From Streptomyces violaceusniger (GTDB lineage Bacteria; Actinomycetota; Actinomycetes; Streptomycetales; Streptomycetaceae), in the NCBI GenBank assembly GCA_005405945.1, contig BJHW01000002.1, forward strand, positions 62,001-126,000: a stretch of DNA of 64,000 bases, given 5' to 3'. A program made the position numbers and the translations under genes. Shown here piece after piece: positions 36,216 to 45,015 of this stretch; position 1 is the first letter of the stretch, and every line of letters begins with the position of its first letter. A model generated the notes under the pieces. The model searched no databases, was not told where the DNA came from, and saw nothing but the letters and a program-made list of their open reading frames with translations.

Positions 36216-37240
36216 ATGGCACCGGGCGTGGGCATCAAGGAGGTGGCGCGCGAGGCCGGGGTCTCGGTCGGCACGGTCTCCAACGTCATCAACCGCCCGG
36301 AGTCGGTGTCCGAGGCCACGCGCGGCCGGGTGCAGGCCGTGATCGAGCGCCTGGGCTACGTACGCCAGGAGTCCGCGCGCCAGCTGCGGGCCGGCCACAG
36401 CCGCATCATCGCGCTGCTGGTGCTGGACATGGCGAACCCGTTCTTCGTGGACGTGGCACGGGGCACGGAGCGCGCGGCGCGGGAGGCGGGTCTTGGGGTG
36501 ATGGTGTGCAACAGCGCGCAGAGTCCTGAGGAGGAGGCCGACTACCTCGGGCTCTTCGCCGAGCAGCGGGTGCGCGGGGTGCTGATGACCCCGGCCGATA
36601 TGACCGGGCGCAACCTCGCCTCCTTCCGGCGGCAGCCCATCCCCTTCGTCCTCGTCGACCGCGTACTGCCCAGCGCCGAGGGGTGTTCGGTGTCGGTCGA
36701 CGACGTCACCGGCGGCGAACTCGCCGTCCGCCACCTCCTGGGCCTCGGCCATCGCACCCTCGCCTATGTGAGCGGACCGATGCGGCTGGCCCAGTGCCGC
36801 GACCGCCGCGAGGGCGCGCTGCGCGCCCTGCGCGAGCGGGGGCTCGGCGAGTCCGCGCTGCGCCATGTCGAGGTGGACCGGCTGGACGTGACGTCCGGCC
36901 GGGACGCGGGGGCCCGGCTGCTGGGCATGTCCCCGCGGCCGACGGCGGTGTTCTGCGCCAATGACCTGCTGGCGCTGGGGGTGTTGCAGTCGCTGTACGG
37001 GGCCGGGGTGTCGGTGCCGGGGAGGTGGCGCTGGTGGGGTATGACGACATCGAGTTCGCGGCGGCGGCCGCGGTGCCGCTGACGTCGGTGCGTCAGCCGG
37101 CGTTCCGGATGGGGCGTACGGCGGCCGAGCTGCTGATCGAGGAGACGGGGGAGCGGGCCGGGGACCACCGCCACCAGCGGATCGTCCTCCAGCCCGAGCT
37201 CGTGGTCCGTGGATCGAGCCTGGTGCGCGCCCGAGGCTGA
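36216..37240 (+). CDS. LacI-family regulator, paralogue 1 (frameshifted here)
   Basis: About 341 residues after correction. N-terminal helix-turn-helix GIKEVAREAGVSVGTVSNVIN and hinge RQESARQLRAG are followed by a two-lobe sugar-binding domain ending VALVGYDDIEFAAAAAVPLT. One G is missing at 37019-37022 (SVPG to EVALVGYDD). The recognition helix is identical to that of paralogue 2, so both should read the same operators, most likely the three TGAAAC...TTCA sites of the rhamnose genes. It sits directly behind the BNR-repeat gene. Confidence 0.9.
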
Positions 37241-37378
37241 GCCCGGCCCCGGGGCCCGGGGCGTGGGGGCCCGGGCCCCGCGGCGGCCCGGTCATGCCCG
37301 ACCGGTCGAACAGCGCACTACCATGTTCCCGCGACCGCGGTGGGTCGCGGGAAGGCGGAGGCCCGGGTCGTGGGACGC

Positions 37379-38397
37379 ATGGTGGGGATCAAGGACGTCG
37401 CGCGGCAGGCGGGAGTGTCGGTCGGCACCGTCTCGAACGTGATCAACCGGCCCGAGATGGTCGCCGAGGCCACGCGCGACCGGGTGCAGGCCGTGATCGA
37501 GCGCCTGGGCTACGTACGCCAGGAGTCCGCGCGCCAGCTGCGCGCCGGGCGCAGCCGCATCATCGCGCTGCTGGTGCTGGACATGGCGAACCCGTTCTTC
37601 GTGGATGTGGCACGGGGCGCGGAGCGCGCGGCGCGGGAGGCGGGTCTTGGGGTGATGGTGTGCAACAGCGCGCAGAGTCCTGAGGAGGAGGCCGACTACC
37701 TCGGGCTCTTCGCCGAGCACCGGGTGCGCGGGGTGCTGGTCACCCCGGCCGATGTCACCGGGGCCAACCTGGAGGGCTTCCGGCGCCACGACATCCCGTT
37801 CGTCTTCGTGGACCGCGAGGTGCCCAGCGCCGACGGCTGCTCGGTGTCGGTCGACGACATCGAGGGCGGCGCGCTCGCCGGGCGCCATCTGATCGCCCAG
37901 GGGCACCGCTCCGTGGTCTACGTCAGCGGCCCGATGCTGCTCCCGCAGTGCCAGGACCGGCGCACCGGGCTGCTCAATGCGTTCGCGGAGGAGGGGCTGC
38001 CGGAGGAGTCGATGGTGCACATCGAGGCCGAGCGGCTGGACGTGGCCTCGGGCCGGGACGCGGGGCCCGGCTGCTGGGGATCTCCCCGCGGCCGACGGCG
38101 GTGTTCTGCGCCAATGACCTGCTGGCGCTGGGGGTGTTGCAGGCGCTCTTCGCGGCCGGGGTGTCGGTGCCGGGGGAGGTGGCGCTGGTGGGGTACGACG
38201 ACATCGAGTTCGCCGCGGCGGCCGCGGTGCCGCTGACCTCGGTGCGCCAGCCGGCGTTCCGGATGGGGCGTACGGCGGCCGAGCTGCTGATCGAGGAGAC
38301 CGGTGACGAGGCCGACGCCCACCAGCACCGGCGGATCGTGCTCCAGCCGGAGCTGGTGGTGCGGGACTCGACCTTCGCGTCCAGACCGGGCGCCTGA
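37379..38397 (+). CDS. LacI-family regulator, paralogue 2 (frameshifted here)
   Basis: About 340 residues after correction, a near twin of the preceding gene. The helix-turn-helix (GIKDVARQAGVSVGTVSNVIN) and the C-terminal third are almost identical to paralogue 1. The central ligand-binding part (about residues 120-225) is clearly diverged. One G is missing in GGGG 38062-38065 (SGRDAG to ARLLGISPRPTAVFCAN). It probably arose by tandem duplication. It could sense a different sugar while acting at the same rha operators. Confidence 0.9.
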
Positions 38398-38450
38398 GCT
38401 GGGGTTCGCTGATTTAGGCGGCGTGGCGCCGGTCCGTAAGGTGGCCACGG

Positions 38451-38810
38451 TCAGGCCGGGGGTTTGACCGCGACGACGGGAACGGGGCTCTCCAGCAGCA
38501 GCCGCTGGCTCACGCTGCCCAGCAGCGCCTTGCCCACCGGCGATCGGCGGCGGAGGCCGATGACCAGCCGGTCGACGTCGGGCCGGGCCTCGATCTCGTC
38601 CAGAACGGCGTCGACCGGGTCGCGGTCGGCGGGACCGCTGCGCTCGACGACGGCGGTTTCCAGGTCCTCGGGCACCCCGGAGCGGTCCAGCGCCGACAGA
38701 CGCAGATTGACCAGTACCAGATCGGTGCCCAGCAGCCGGGCCTCGGCGATTCCCGCGGCCAGCGCGTGGTCTCCCTCGCGGCCCTCGGCGATGGCGGTGA
38801 TGACGGTCAT
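38451..38810 (-). CDS. Universal stress protein (UspA family)
   Basis: A 119-residue single-domain UspA-like protein, shorter than the usual 140-150. Landmarks are the initial strand TVITAIAEGREGDHALA, central LVLVNLRLS, and the C-terminal VDRLVIGLRRRSPVGKALLGSVSQRLLLESPVPVVAV. The latter holds the G-x9-G-S/T nucleotide-binding pattern (GLRRRSPVGKALLGSVS), so ATP binding is likely. It is encoded 51 bp after the MFS transporter stop on the same strand and probably forms an operon with it. Confidence 0.9.
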   Translation of the reverse strand: MTVITAIAEGREGDHALAAGIAEARLLGTDLVLVNLRLSALDRSGVPEDLETAVVERSGPADRDPVDAVLDEIEARPDVDRLVIGLRRRSPVGKALLGSVSQRLLLESPVPVVAVKPPA

Positions 38811-38861
38811 GGTGCGTGGGCCCTTCTCTCGGGGCAGGGCGGGTCTCTCGGGGCAGGGCGG

Positions 38862-40298
38862 TCAGGAGTAGCGGGCGCGGAAGTCGTCTTCCAGCTCTTC
38901 CAGCGAGTGGCCCTTGGTCTCGGGAACACAGGTCGCGATGAAGAGAAGAGCCAGCACGCCGAAGGCGGCGAAGGCGAAGAAGGTGTTCGAGATCCCCATG
39001 GCCTTCACGACGGGCGGGAAGCCGAGCGCGACCAGGGCGTTCGCGAACCACAGCACGAAGATGCTGATACCGATGGCCAGGCTGCGGATCTTCAGCGGGA
39101 ACATCTCGGAGAGGATCAGCCAGACCAGCGGGCCGATGGTGGCCTGCATGGAGAAGACGAAGAGCACGACGAACACGAGGATGAACCACGCCTTCGCGGT
39201 GCCCTCGGGCATCAGCAGCGCGGAGAGCCCGACGAGCAGGTGGAAGGTGGTGGTCAGGGCGAACCCGCCGAGCAGCATGGTACGGCGCTTGATCTTGTTG
39301 ATGACCGATACGCCCACCGCGATGCCGATGACGCTGAAGGCGCCGTTGAGGGTGTTCGCGACGATGGCCGAGTCGCCCGAGAACCCGGCGTCGCCGAGCA
39401 GCTGCGTACCGTAGTACATGACGGAGTTGATGCCGGTGAACTGCTGACAGATGCCGAGGCCCGCCCCGATCAGGATGAGCAGGCGCACCCATCGCACCCC
39501 GAGGTCCACCCGGCCCGCGGTCTTGGCGACCCGCTCCTCCTCGGCGAGCCGGTGGACCTCGGCCATCTCCGCCTGGGCCCGCTCGGGGGTGCGGACCTGG
39601 GACAGCACCGCGAGCGCCTCCTCGTCACGGCCCTGGGAGACCAGCCAGCGCGGGCTCTCCGGGAGCCGCAGCATGCCGAGGAACAGCCCGATCGCCGGAA
39701 GGACGGCGACCAGGAGCATGAGCCGCCAGATGCCGTCCGTCTCGCCCCAGAGGTTGAAGATCACCGCGTTGATGACGAACGCGGCGAACTGGCCGGTCAC
39801 GATCATCACCTCGTTGCGGGTGACGATGGAGCCGCGGCGTTCGACCGGGGCGATCTCGGCCAGGTAGACCGGGACCGTCGCCGAGGCGCCGCCCACGGCG
39901 AGGCCGAGGATGAAGCGGAAGAGGGCGAGGACCTGCCAGCTCGGAGACAGGACGCAGCCCAGGGTGCCGAGCATGAACACCAGGGACAGCAGCAGGATGT
40001 TGTGGCGGCGGCCGTGCCGGTCGGACAGCACTCCGCCGATCATGGCGCCGAAGGCGGCGCCGAAGATGAGGTTGCTGACGACGATTCCCTCGGTGAACGC
40101 GGTCAGCCCCAGGTCCTTGGTGAGGGGATCGAGGGCGCCGTTGACGACGCCGGTGTCATAGCCGAACAGCAGCCCGCCGAAGGTCACGATGACGGCGACC
40201 AGGCCGAGCCGTCGTGAATGGGGACCCTTGGTGTCCGGCGGCAGTTCGGGGTCGTGGTGTGTGATGCCCGAGTCCTCGGAGTCGAGTCGGGTGTTCAT
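38862..40298 (-). CDS. MFS sugar/proton symporter
   Basis: A 478-residue sugar porter of the major facilitator family with 12 predicted membrane helices. Hallmarks are GGLLFGYDTGVVNGAL, DRHGRRHNILL, VPVYLAEIAPVERRG, PESPRWLVSQGRDEEAL, QQFTGINSVMYYG and the C-terminal PETKGHSLEELE. These match xylose/glucose/arabinose transporters. The ATG at 40298 is preferred to the 54-residue upstream extension, which would cross the operator. It is divergent from a LacI regulator with a strong palindrome between them, so it is likely sugar-inducible. Confidence 0.94.
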   Translation of the reverse strand: MNTRLDSEDSGITHHDPELPPDTKGPHSRRLGLVAVIVTFGGLLFGYDTGVVNGALDPLTKDLGLTAFTEGIVVSNLIFGAAFGAMIGGVLSDRHGRRHNILLLSLVFMLGTLGCVLSPSWQVLALFRFILGLAVGGASATVPVYLAEIAPVERRGSIVTRNEVMIVTGQFAAFVINAVIFNLWGETDGIWRLMLLVAVLPAIGLFLGMLRLPESPRWLVSQGRDEEALAVLSQVRTPERAQAEMAEVHRLAEEERVAKTAGRVDLGVRWVRLLILIGAGLGICQQFTGINSVMYYGTQLLGDAGFSGDSAIVANTLNGAFSVIGIAVGVSVINKIKRRTMLLGGFALTTTFHLLVGLSALLMPEGTAKAWFILVFVVLFVFSMQATIGPLVWLILSEMFPLKIRSLAIGISIFVLWFANALVALGFPPVVKAMGISNTFFAFAAFGVLALLFIATCVPETKGHSLEELEDDFRARYS

Positions 40299-40441
40299 CG
40301 TCGTGGGTCTCCTCGTGGAGGCAGCGGAGGTCGTGGTGGCGCCCCGACAGGTCCGGTTGTTTCCCGAGGTCGGGTGAGTGGCCGCCCGGCCAGCCACGAT
40401 CGTGCGGCTGCGGAGAGCCTTTGTCTGTTTGTCAGTACAAC

Positions 40442-40466
40442 TAGTACGTACAAGTGCCACGTACTA
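40442..40466. promoter_or_regulatory. Operator TAGTACGT-N9-ACGTACTA between the MFS and LacI genes
   Basis: A perfect 8-bp inverted repeat with a 9-bp spacer lies in the AT-richest part of the divergent intergenic region, 51 bp before the LacI ATG. Nested copies of GTAC make it strongly symmetrical. It is the likely autoregulatory and transporter-controlling site of the LacI protein at 40517. It differs completely from the rhamnose-type operators. Confidence 0.75.
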
Positions 40467-40516
40467 TGAGGGCGGCGTGTGATGCATGTCAAGACATGAG
40501 GCGCGAGGAGGCAGGG

Positions 40517-41599
40517 ATGGGGGATCCAGGGGGCACCGGCTCCTCGGACGGGCCGGGAACCCCGGCGCGGCGCCTCAAACGGCCGACCATGTCCGACGTC
40601 GCCGCGCGCGTCGGCGTCTCGCAGGCCCTGGTGTCACTGGTGTTCCGCAACCAGCCCGGTGCGAGCCCCGATACGCGCCGACGCGTGTTCCAGGCGGCCG
40701 AGGAACTGGGCTATCGTCCCGACACCGCCGCCCAGCTTCTGCGCCGCACGCGCAGTCGGCAGTTGGGCGTGCTGTTCACCATGCGTCAGCCGCACGACGT
40801 GGGCATCGTCGAGGCTCTCTACCCCGCGGCCCGGAAGCACGGGTACACCCTCGTGCTCAACGCCATGGTCGCCACCCGCGGCGAGCGCCAGGCGATGGAG
40901 GAACTGCTCGGACTGCGCAGTGAAGCCGTCATCACCATTGGTGCGACGTCCAGTTGGCAGCACCTGACCACGGGCGCCACCCGGACCCCCATCGTGGAGA
41001 TCAACCCGCGCACGAGGGCCGCCGGTGTGGATGTCGTCCGGACCGCGGAGCACAAGGGGATACGCCAGGCCGTCGACCACCTCGTGGCACTGGGACACCG
41101 TGCCATCGCGCACATCGACGGCGGCACCATGCCCGCCGCCGCCGAGAGGCGACGCGGCTACCGCGCCGCCATGCGCCGCCACGGACTCGCCGACCACATC
41201 CGGGTCCACCCCGGCGACTACACCGAGGAATCCGGCGCCCGGGTGGCCCGGGACCTGCTCGCCCGGGCCCAGCTGCCCACGGCGGTCATCGCCGGGAACG
41301 ACCGCTGTGCGCACGGGCTGCTCGGCACATTGCTGCGCGCGGGCGTCAGGGTGCCCGAGGACGTGTCCATCGTCGGCTACGACGACAGCCAACTGGCCCG
41401 GCTGTCCTTCATCGACCTGACCTCCGTACGGCAGGAGGCCGCCGAGTCGGCCGAACTCGCCGTCCGGGCGGCCGCCGAACGGCTCGACGAGGGGCGCACC
41501 GCCGACCGGGACATCGTCCTCGACCCCACCCTCGCGGTCCGGGGGAGCACCGGCCCGCCCCGCACCCGGTCAACGCCCGACGGCGACCTTCTCCGGTGA
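40517..41599 (+). CDS. LacI-family regulator of the MFS sugar transporter
   Basis: A 360-residue regulator; the ATG at 40517 follows GAGGAGGCAGGG. Helix-turn-helix TMSDVAARVGVSQALVSLVFR, hinge AAQLLRRTRSRQLGVLF, and ligand-binding domain with TPIVEINPRTRAAGVDVV, AVIAGNDRCAHGLLGTLLRAG and VSIVGYDDSQLARLSF. The recognition helix SQALVSLVF is unlike the other three LacI proteins in the window, consistent with its distinct operator. Its 3' end overlaps the convergent flavoprotein gene by 30 bp. Confidence 0.94.
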   Translation: MGDPGGTGSSDGPGTPARRLKRPTMSDVAARVGVSQALVSLVFRNQPGASPDTRRRVFQAAEELGYRPDTAAQLLRRTRSRQLGVLFTMRQPHDVGIVEALYPAARKHGYTLVLNAMVATRGERQAMEELLGLRSEAVITIGATSSWQHLTTGATRTPIVEINPRTRAAGVDVVRTAEHKGIRQAVDHLVALGHRAIAHIDGGTMPAAAERRRGYRAAMRRHGLADHIRVHPGDYTEESGARVARDLLARAQLPTAVIAGNDRCAHGLLGTLLRAGVRVPEDVSIVGYDDSQLARLSFIDLTSVRQEAAESAELAVRAAAERLDEGRTADRDIVLDPTLAVRGSTGPPRTRSTPDGDLLR

Positions 41600-42676
41600 C
41601 CGCTGGCTGTCGTAAGGGGCGCGCAGCAGCGCCCGGATCTCGTGTACGGCCGCACGGCCCGCCCGGTTGGCGCCGACCGTGCTGGCCGACGGCCCGTAGC
41701 CGACCAGATGCACCCGCGGATCGCGGACCGCCCGGGTCCCCTCGACGGCGATGCCACCACCCCGCTCACGCAGCCGCAGCGGGGCGAGATGGTCGATCGC
41801 GGCGCGGAAGCCGGTGGCCCAGAGGATCGTGTCCGCCTCGATATGGCGCCCATCGGCCCAGGTCACCCCGTCCGGGGTGATCCGCTCGAACATCGGCAGC
41901 CGGTCGAGGATGCCCTTCTCCCGGGCGCGCAGCATCGGCTCCGTCAGGGGCAGCCCGGTCACGGACACCACGCTCTGCGGCGGCAGCCCTCGCCGCACCC
42001 GCTCCTCGACCAGCGCCACCGCCGCCCGCCCCTGCACCTCGCCGAACGGCCCCTCGCGGAACACCGGCGGGCGCCGGGTCACCCAGGTGGTCTCCGCCGC
42101 CACCTCCGCGATCTCCAGCAGATGCTGCACTCCGGAGGCGCCGCCCCCGACGACGATCACCCGCCGTCCCGCGAACGCCTCGGGCCCGGGGTACCGCGCG
42201 GTGTGCAGCTGCCGGCCCCGGAAGGTCTCCTGCCCGGGGTAGCGGGGCCAGAACGGCCGGTCCCAGGTCCCGGTCGCGTTGATCAGCGCCCGCGTGGCCC
42301 ATGTCCCGGCCGAGGTCTCGACCAGCAGTCGGCCGTCGCCCCCGTCCCGTACGGCGTCGACGTGCACCGGCCGGACGACCCGCAGCTCGAAGGCGCGCTC
42401 GTAGCGTGCGAAGTAGGCCGGGATCACCTCCGACGAGGGTCGCTCGGGATCCGCGTCGTCGCTGGTCAGCCGCATACCGGGCAGGTCGTACAGCCCGTGC
42501 ACCTTGCCGTACGTCAGCGATGGCCACCGGAACTGCCACGCCCCGCCGGGCGCGGGCGCGTGGTCGAGCACCACGAAGTCCGTCCCGGGCTCGTACCCGG
42601 CCCGCCGCAGGTGGTAGGCCCCGGACAACCCCGCCTGCCCGGCACCGACGACCACGACGTCCACGCTGCTGTTCAT
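41570..42676 (-). CDS. FAD-dependent NAD(P)-binding oxidoreductase (flavin monooxygenase-like)
   Basis: A 368-residue class B flavoprotein. The FAD motif is VVVVGAGQAGLSGAYHLRRAG at the N-terminus, the NADPH motif is VIVVGGGASGVQHLLEIAE near residue 165, and the linking motif FRGRQLHTARYP resembles the FxGxxxH of Baeyer-Villiger and N-hydroxylating monooxygenases, though incomplete. ADTILWATGFRAAIDHL closes the domain. It is likely a monooxygenase or putative flavoprotein linked to metal/oxidant responses (CzcO-like); the substrate is unknown. It ends inside the last codons of the convergent LacI gene. Confidence 0.88.
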   Translation of the reverse strand: MNSSVDVVVVGAGQAGLSGAYHLRRAGYEPGTDFVVLDHAPAPGGAWQFRWPSLTYGKVHGLYDLPGMRLTSDDADPERPSSEVIPAYFARYERAFELRVVRPVHVDAVRDGGDGRLLVETSAGTWATRALINATGTWDRPFWPRYPGQETFRGRQLHTARYPGPEAFAGRRVIVVGGGASGVQHLLEIAEVAAETTWVTRRPPVFREGPFGEVQGRAAVALVEERVRRGLPPQSVVSVTGLPLTEPMLRAREKGILDRLPMFERITPDGVTWADGRHIEADTILWATGFRAAIDHLAPLRLRERGGGIAVEGTRAVRDPRVHLVGYGPSASTVGANRAGRAAVHEIRALLRAPYDSQRSPEKVAVGR

Positions 42677-42680
42677 GCTT

Positions 42681-42995
42681 CTACCAACTCTGTCCGGGCG
42701 CGGTCTCTTCCCGGTCCTCCAGCCGCCGCCCCCGGCTCTCCGCCACACGCAGCGCGTCATGCAGCGCCTCGGCGAGCCGATGCCCCACGAAGCGGAGCTC
42801 ACGGGCGCTGGCCCGGTGGTCCCGGAGCAGTGGTCGAGCGTGACCCAGGAGGTCGGCCCCGGTGCGAAGCTGTGCGGCTTCCATCTCGTCGGCCAGCCGG
42901 GAGAGGTAGCTGGTGCCGGTGTCGTCGGTGACGAGGAAGCAGGGCTGCCCGTTCTGTCCGGGCCAGGGCAGCAGACGGGGGCGTGATGAAGGCAT
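42681..42995 (-). CDS. Small hypothetical protein upstream of the flavoprotein
   Basis: A 104-residue protein without signal or membrane segment: MPSSRPRLLPWPGQNGQPCF, then SYLSRLADEMEAAQLRTGADLL and a helical arginine-rich C-terminus. Small proteins of this kind often sit divergent to helix-turn-helix/DUF397 pairs in Streptomyces, as here, but no function is assigned. Its stop lies 4 bp from the flavoprotein ATG. An upstream in-frame extension to 43133 lacks homology-like composition and is not used. Confidence 0.65.
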   Translation of the reverse strand: MPSSRPRLLPWPGQNGQPCFLVTDDTGTSYLSRLADEMEAAQLRTGADLLGHARPLLRDHRASARELRFVGHRLAEALHDALRVAESRGRRLEDREETAPGQSW

Positions 42996-43217
42996 GAGGG
43001 CTCCATGGCGTTCCGAGGTTCGGCTACCGCGAGTGATGAGGCGGTGGCGGAAACAGCTTCGGCTGCGCGGAAGCTGGCGCGCAAGATGACAGCTAATTTC
43101 CGCTTCAGATGGCATATGTGACCGAGTGGGCAAATGGCCTGATGCGCCGGGCCGCCCTTGCCAGACTCAGAACTCGTACGGCGGCATGGCAGGCTCGACC
43201 CAACGGGAGGCATACTC

Positions 43218-44081
43218 GTGGCAGCACCAACGGGACCGACGGTCCGTCGCATGCAACTCGGCTGGGAGCTCAAGCGGTTGCGGGACGAAGCGGGATTCAC
43301 CCTCGCGGAGGCGGTGGATGGGTTGACGTTTTCCACCACGAAGCTGTTCCGCGTCGAGAACGGCCTCTCGGCCCTGCCCAAGGCCGCGGACCTGAAGGCC
43401 CTCTTGGACCGATACGGCGTCGAGGCCGAGGACGACGTGGACTTTCTCATGCAGATCCACCGTGACTCCCTCAACCGGGGGTGGTGGTCCGTCTACCGAA
43501 GTGTGCTTCCGTCCGGCGTGGGCATGCACATCGGTCTGGAGAACGGAGCCCGTACCAGCCGGACGTGGCAGCCGCATGTCGTCTTCGGTCTGCTGCAAAC
43601 GGAGCGCTACACACGGGAGATGTTCCTAGCCGCCAAGCCGGTCGAAGAGACCACCACGGAATTCGTCGAGCGCCATATCCAGATCCGAGGTGAGCGGAAG
43701 CGGGCTCTGACGCGCAGAGACAGCCCATTGGAACTCTGGGTCATCCAGGACGAGGCGTCGCTGAGGCGAGTGGTGGGCAGCCCGGAGATCATGCGTGAGC
43801 AGTACGAGGAGATCCAGACCTTGACCCGGCTGGACAACGTGACGGTCCAGATCCTTCCCATGGCCACGGCCACGTACAGGACCGGTGCCAACTTCAATCT
43901 GTGGGAATTCGGCAGTCCACTGCCGACAGTCGTGCAGAGCGATGCGATCGACGGGTCGGACATCAGCGACAAGGAGACGACCATCTGGTCCTTCTCCCGC
44001 AGGTTCGAGGCTCTGCGAGCAGGTGCCCTCGCTCCCGGCGAGACACCGGCGTTTCTACAGCGACTAGCACGGGAGATCTGA
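43218..44081 (+). CDS. Helix-turn-helix (XRE) regulator with DUF5753
   Basis: A 287-residue protein with an N-terminal Xre-type helix-turn-helix (residues about 10-70: LGWELKRLRDEAGFTLAEAV, FSTTKLFRVENGLSALP) and a DUF5753 sensor domain (residues about 95-280: GLLQTERYTREMFLA, VIQDEASLRRVVGSPEIM, VTVQILPMATATYRTGANF). The GTG at 43218 is favoured by GGGAGG eight bases upstream. Streptomyces has dozens of such genes paired with a DUF397 protein, and some pairs influence development and antibiotic production. DUF397 follows by 1 bp. Confidence 0.93.
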   Translation: MAAPTGPTVRRMQLGWELKRLRDEAGFTLAEAVDGLTFSTTKLFRVENGLSALPKAADLKALLDRYGVEAEDDVDFLMQIHRDSLNRGWWSVYRSVLPSGVGMHIGLENGARTSRTWQPHVVFGLLQTERYTREMFLAAKPVEETTTEFVERHIQIRGERKRALTRRDSPLELWVIQDEASLRRVVGSPEIMREQYEEIQTLTRLDNVTVQILPMATATYRTGANFNLWEFGSPLPTVVQSDAIDGSDISDKETTIWSFSRRFEALRAGALAPGETPAFLQRLAREI

Positions 44082-44082
44082 C

Positions 44083-44295
44083 ATGACTTGCCGCATAGCG
44101 ACTGACGTGGCGCCGGAGAGCGCCTGGCTCAAGTCCTCCTACAGCGAGAACAATGGCACCATGTGCGTGGAGATCGCCCACCTGCCCCACACCGCCCAGG
44201 TCGGCATCCGCGACTCCAAGGACAAGAACGGCCCCGCCCTGGTCGTCCCCGCCGGGGCCTGGGCGGAGTTCGTCGCCGCAGTGCGCAAGGTCTGA
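44083..44295 (+). CDS. DUF397 domain protein
   Basis: A 70-residue protein that is entirely DUF397: AWLKSSYSENNGTMCVEIA, VGIRDSKDKNGPALVVPAGAW and EFVAAVRK. In studied Streptomyces pairs the small DUF397 protein modulates its partner regulator. It is translationally coupled to the Xre gene, sharing the stop/start junction. Confidence 0.95.
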   Translation: MTCRIATDVAPESAWLKSSYSENNGTMCVEIAHLPHTAQVGIRDSKDKNGPALVVPAGAWAEFVAAVRKV

Positions 44296-44375
44296 CGGCG
44301 CTGACGGGCGCGGGCATCGTCTCGCGCCCGAAAACCGTTCGCGGAACGCACCCGCCCCAACTACCGTGCTGCGCC

Positions 44376-44996
44376 GTGGACATTGACGACCCCAAGGACG
44401 TGGTCAGGCGCGGTTACGACGCGCTCTCCCGTCACTACGAGCAGTCCTACGCCACCGAGACCAAGTACCAGCCCTGGCTCGGTGCCCTTCAGGAGCGCAT
44501 CCCGCCCGCCGCCGCCGTGCTGGACCTGGGGTGCGGCTCCGGCCTACCGGTCGCCCGCGTGCTCAGCGCCGCGGGACACCGGGTGACCGGTGTCGACATC
44601 AGCGGGGAGCAGATCCGCCGGGCGCGGGAGCTCGTGCCGGAGGCCGAGTTCCGCCAGGCCGACGCCACGGCGGTGGAGTTCCCGGCGGCCTCCTTCGACG
44701 CCGTGATCTCCCTCTACGCCCTGATCCACATCCCCCTGGACGAACAACCTCCCCTCCTCGCCAAGATCGCCACCTGGCTCCGCCCGGGCGGCTGGTTCCT
44801 GGGCACCACCGGACACAGCGCCTGGACCGGCACCGATGACAACTGGCTCGGCGGTGGCACCACCATGTGGTGGAGCCACGCCGACGCCGCGACCTACCGG
44901 GACTGGCTCACCCGGGCGGGGTTGACCGTCGAGGGCGAGGAGTTCGTCCCCGAGGGCGACAGCGGCCACGCGCTGTTCTGGGCGCGGCGGCCGTGA
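44376..44996 (+). CDS. Class I SAM-dependent methyltransferase
   Basis: A 206-residue methyltransferase with motif I VLDLGCGSGLPVARVLSAAG, motif II VTGVDISGEQIRRA, post-motif ADATAVEFPAASFDAVISLY and LRPGGWFLGTTG. It belongs to the small-molecule methyltransferase_11/25 type. The GTG at 44376 is the first plausible start; no clear ribosome site precedes it. It is 80 bp after DUF397 and may be independent of it. The substrate is unknown. Confidence 0.88.
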   Translation: MDIDDPKDVVRRGYDALSRHYEQSYATETKYQPWLGALQERIPPAAAVLDLGCGSGLPVARVLSAAGHRVTGVDISGEQIRRARELVPEAEFRQADATAVEFPAASFDAVISLYALIHIPLDEQPPLLAKIATWLRPGGWFLGTTGHSAWTGTDDNWLGGGTTMWWSHADAATYRDWLTRAGLTVEGEEFVPEGDSGHALFWARRP

Positions 44997-45015
44997 CGGG
45001 TCTCGGGATCTCGCC

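Noticed and set aside
36193..37082. Very long frame merging the BNR-gene shadow with LacI paralogue 1
   Set aside because: The frame from 34296 is antisense-like until 36216, where the LacI ATG starts; only the latter part is coding.
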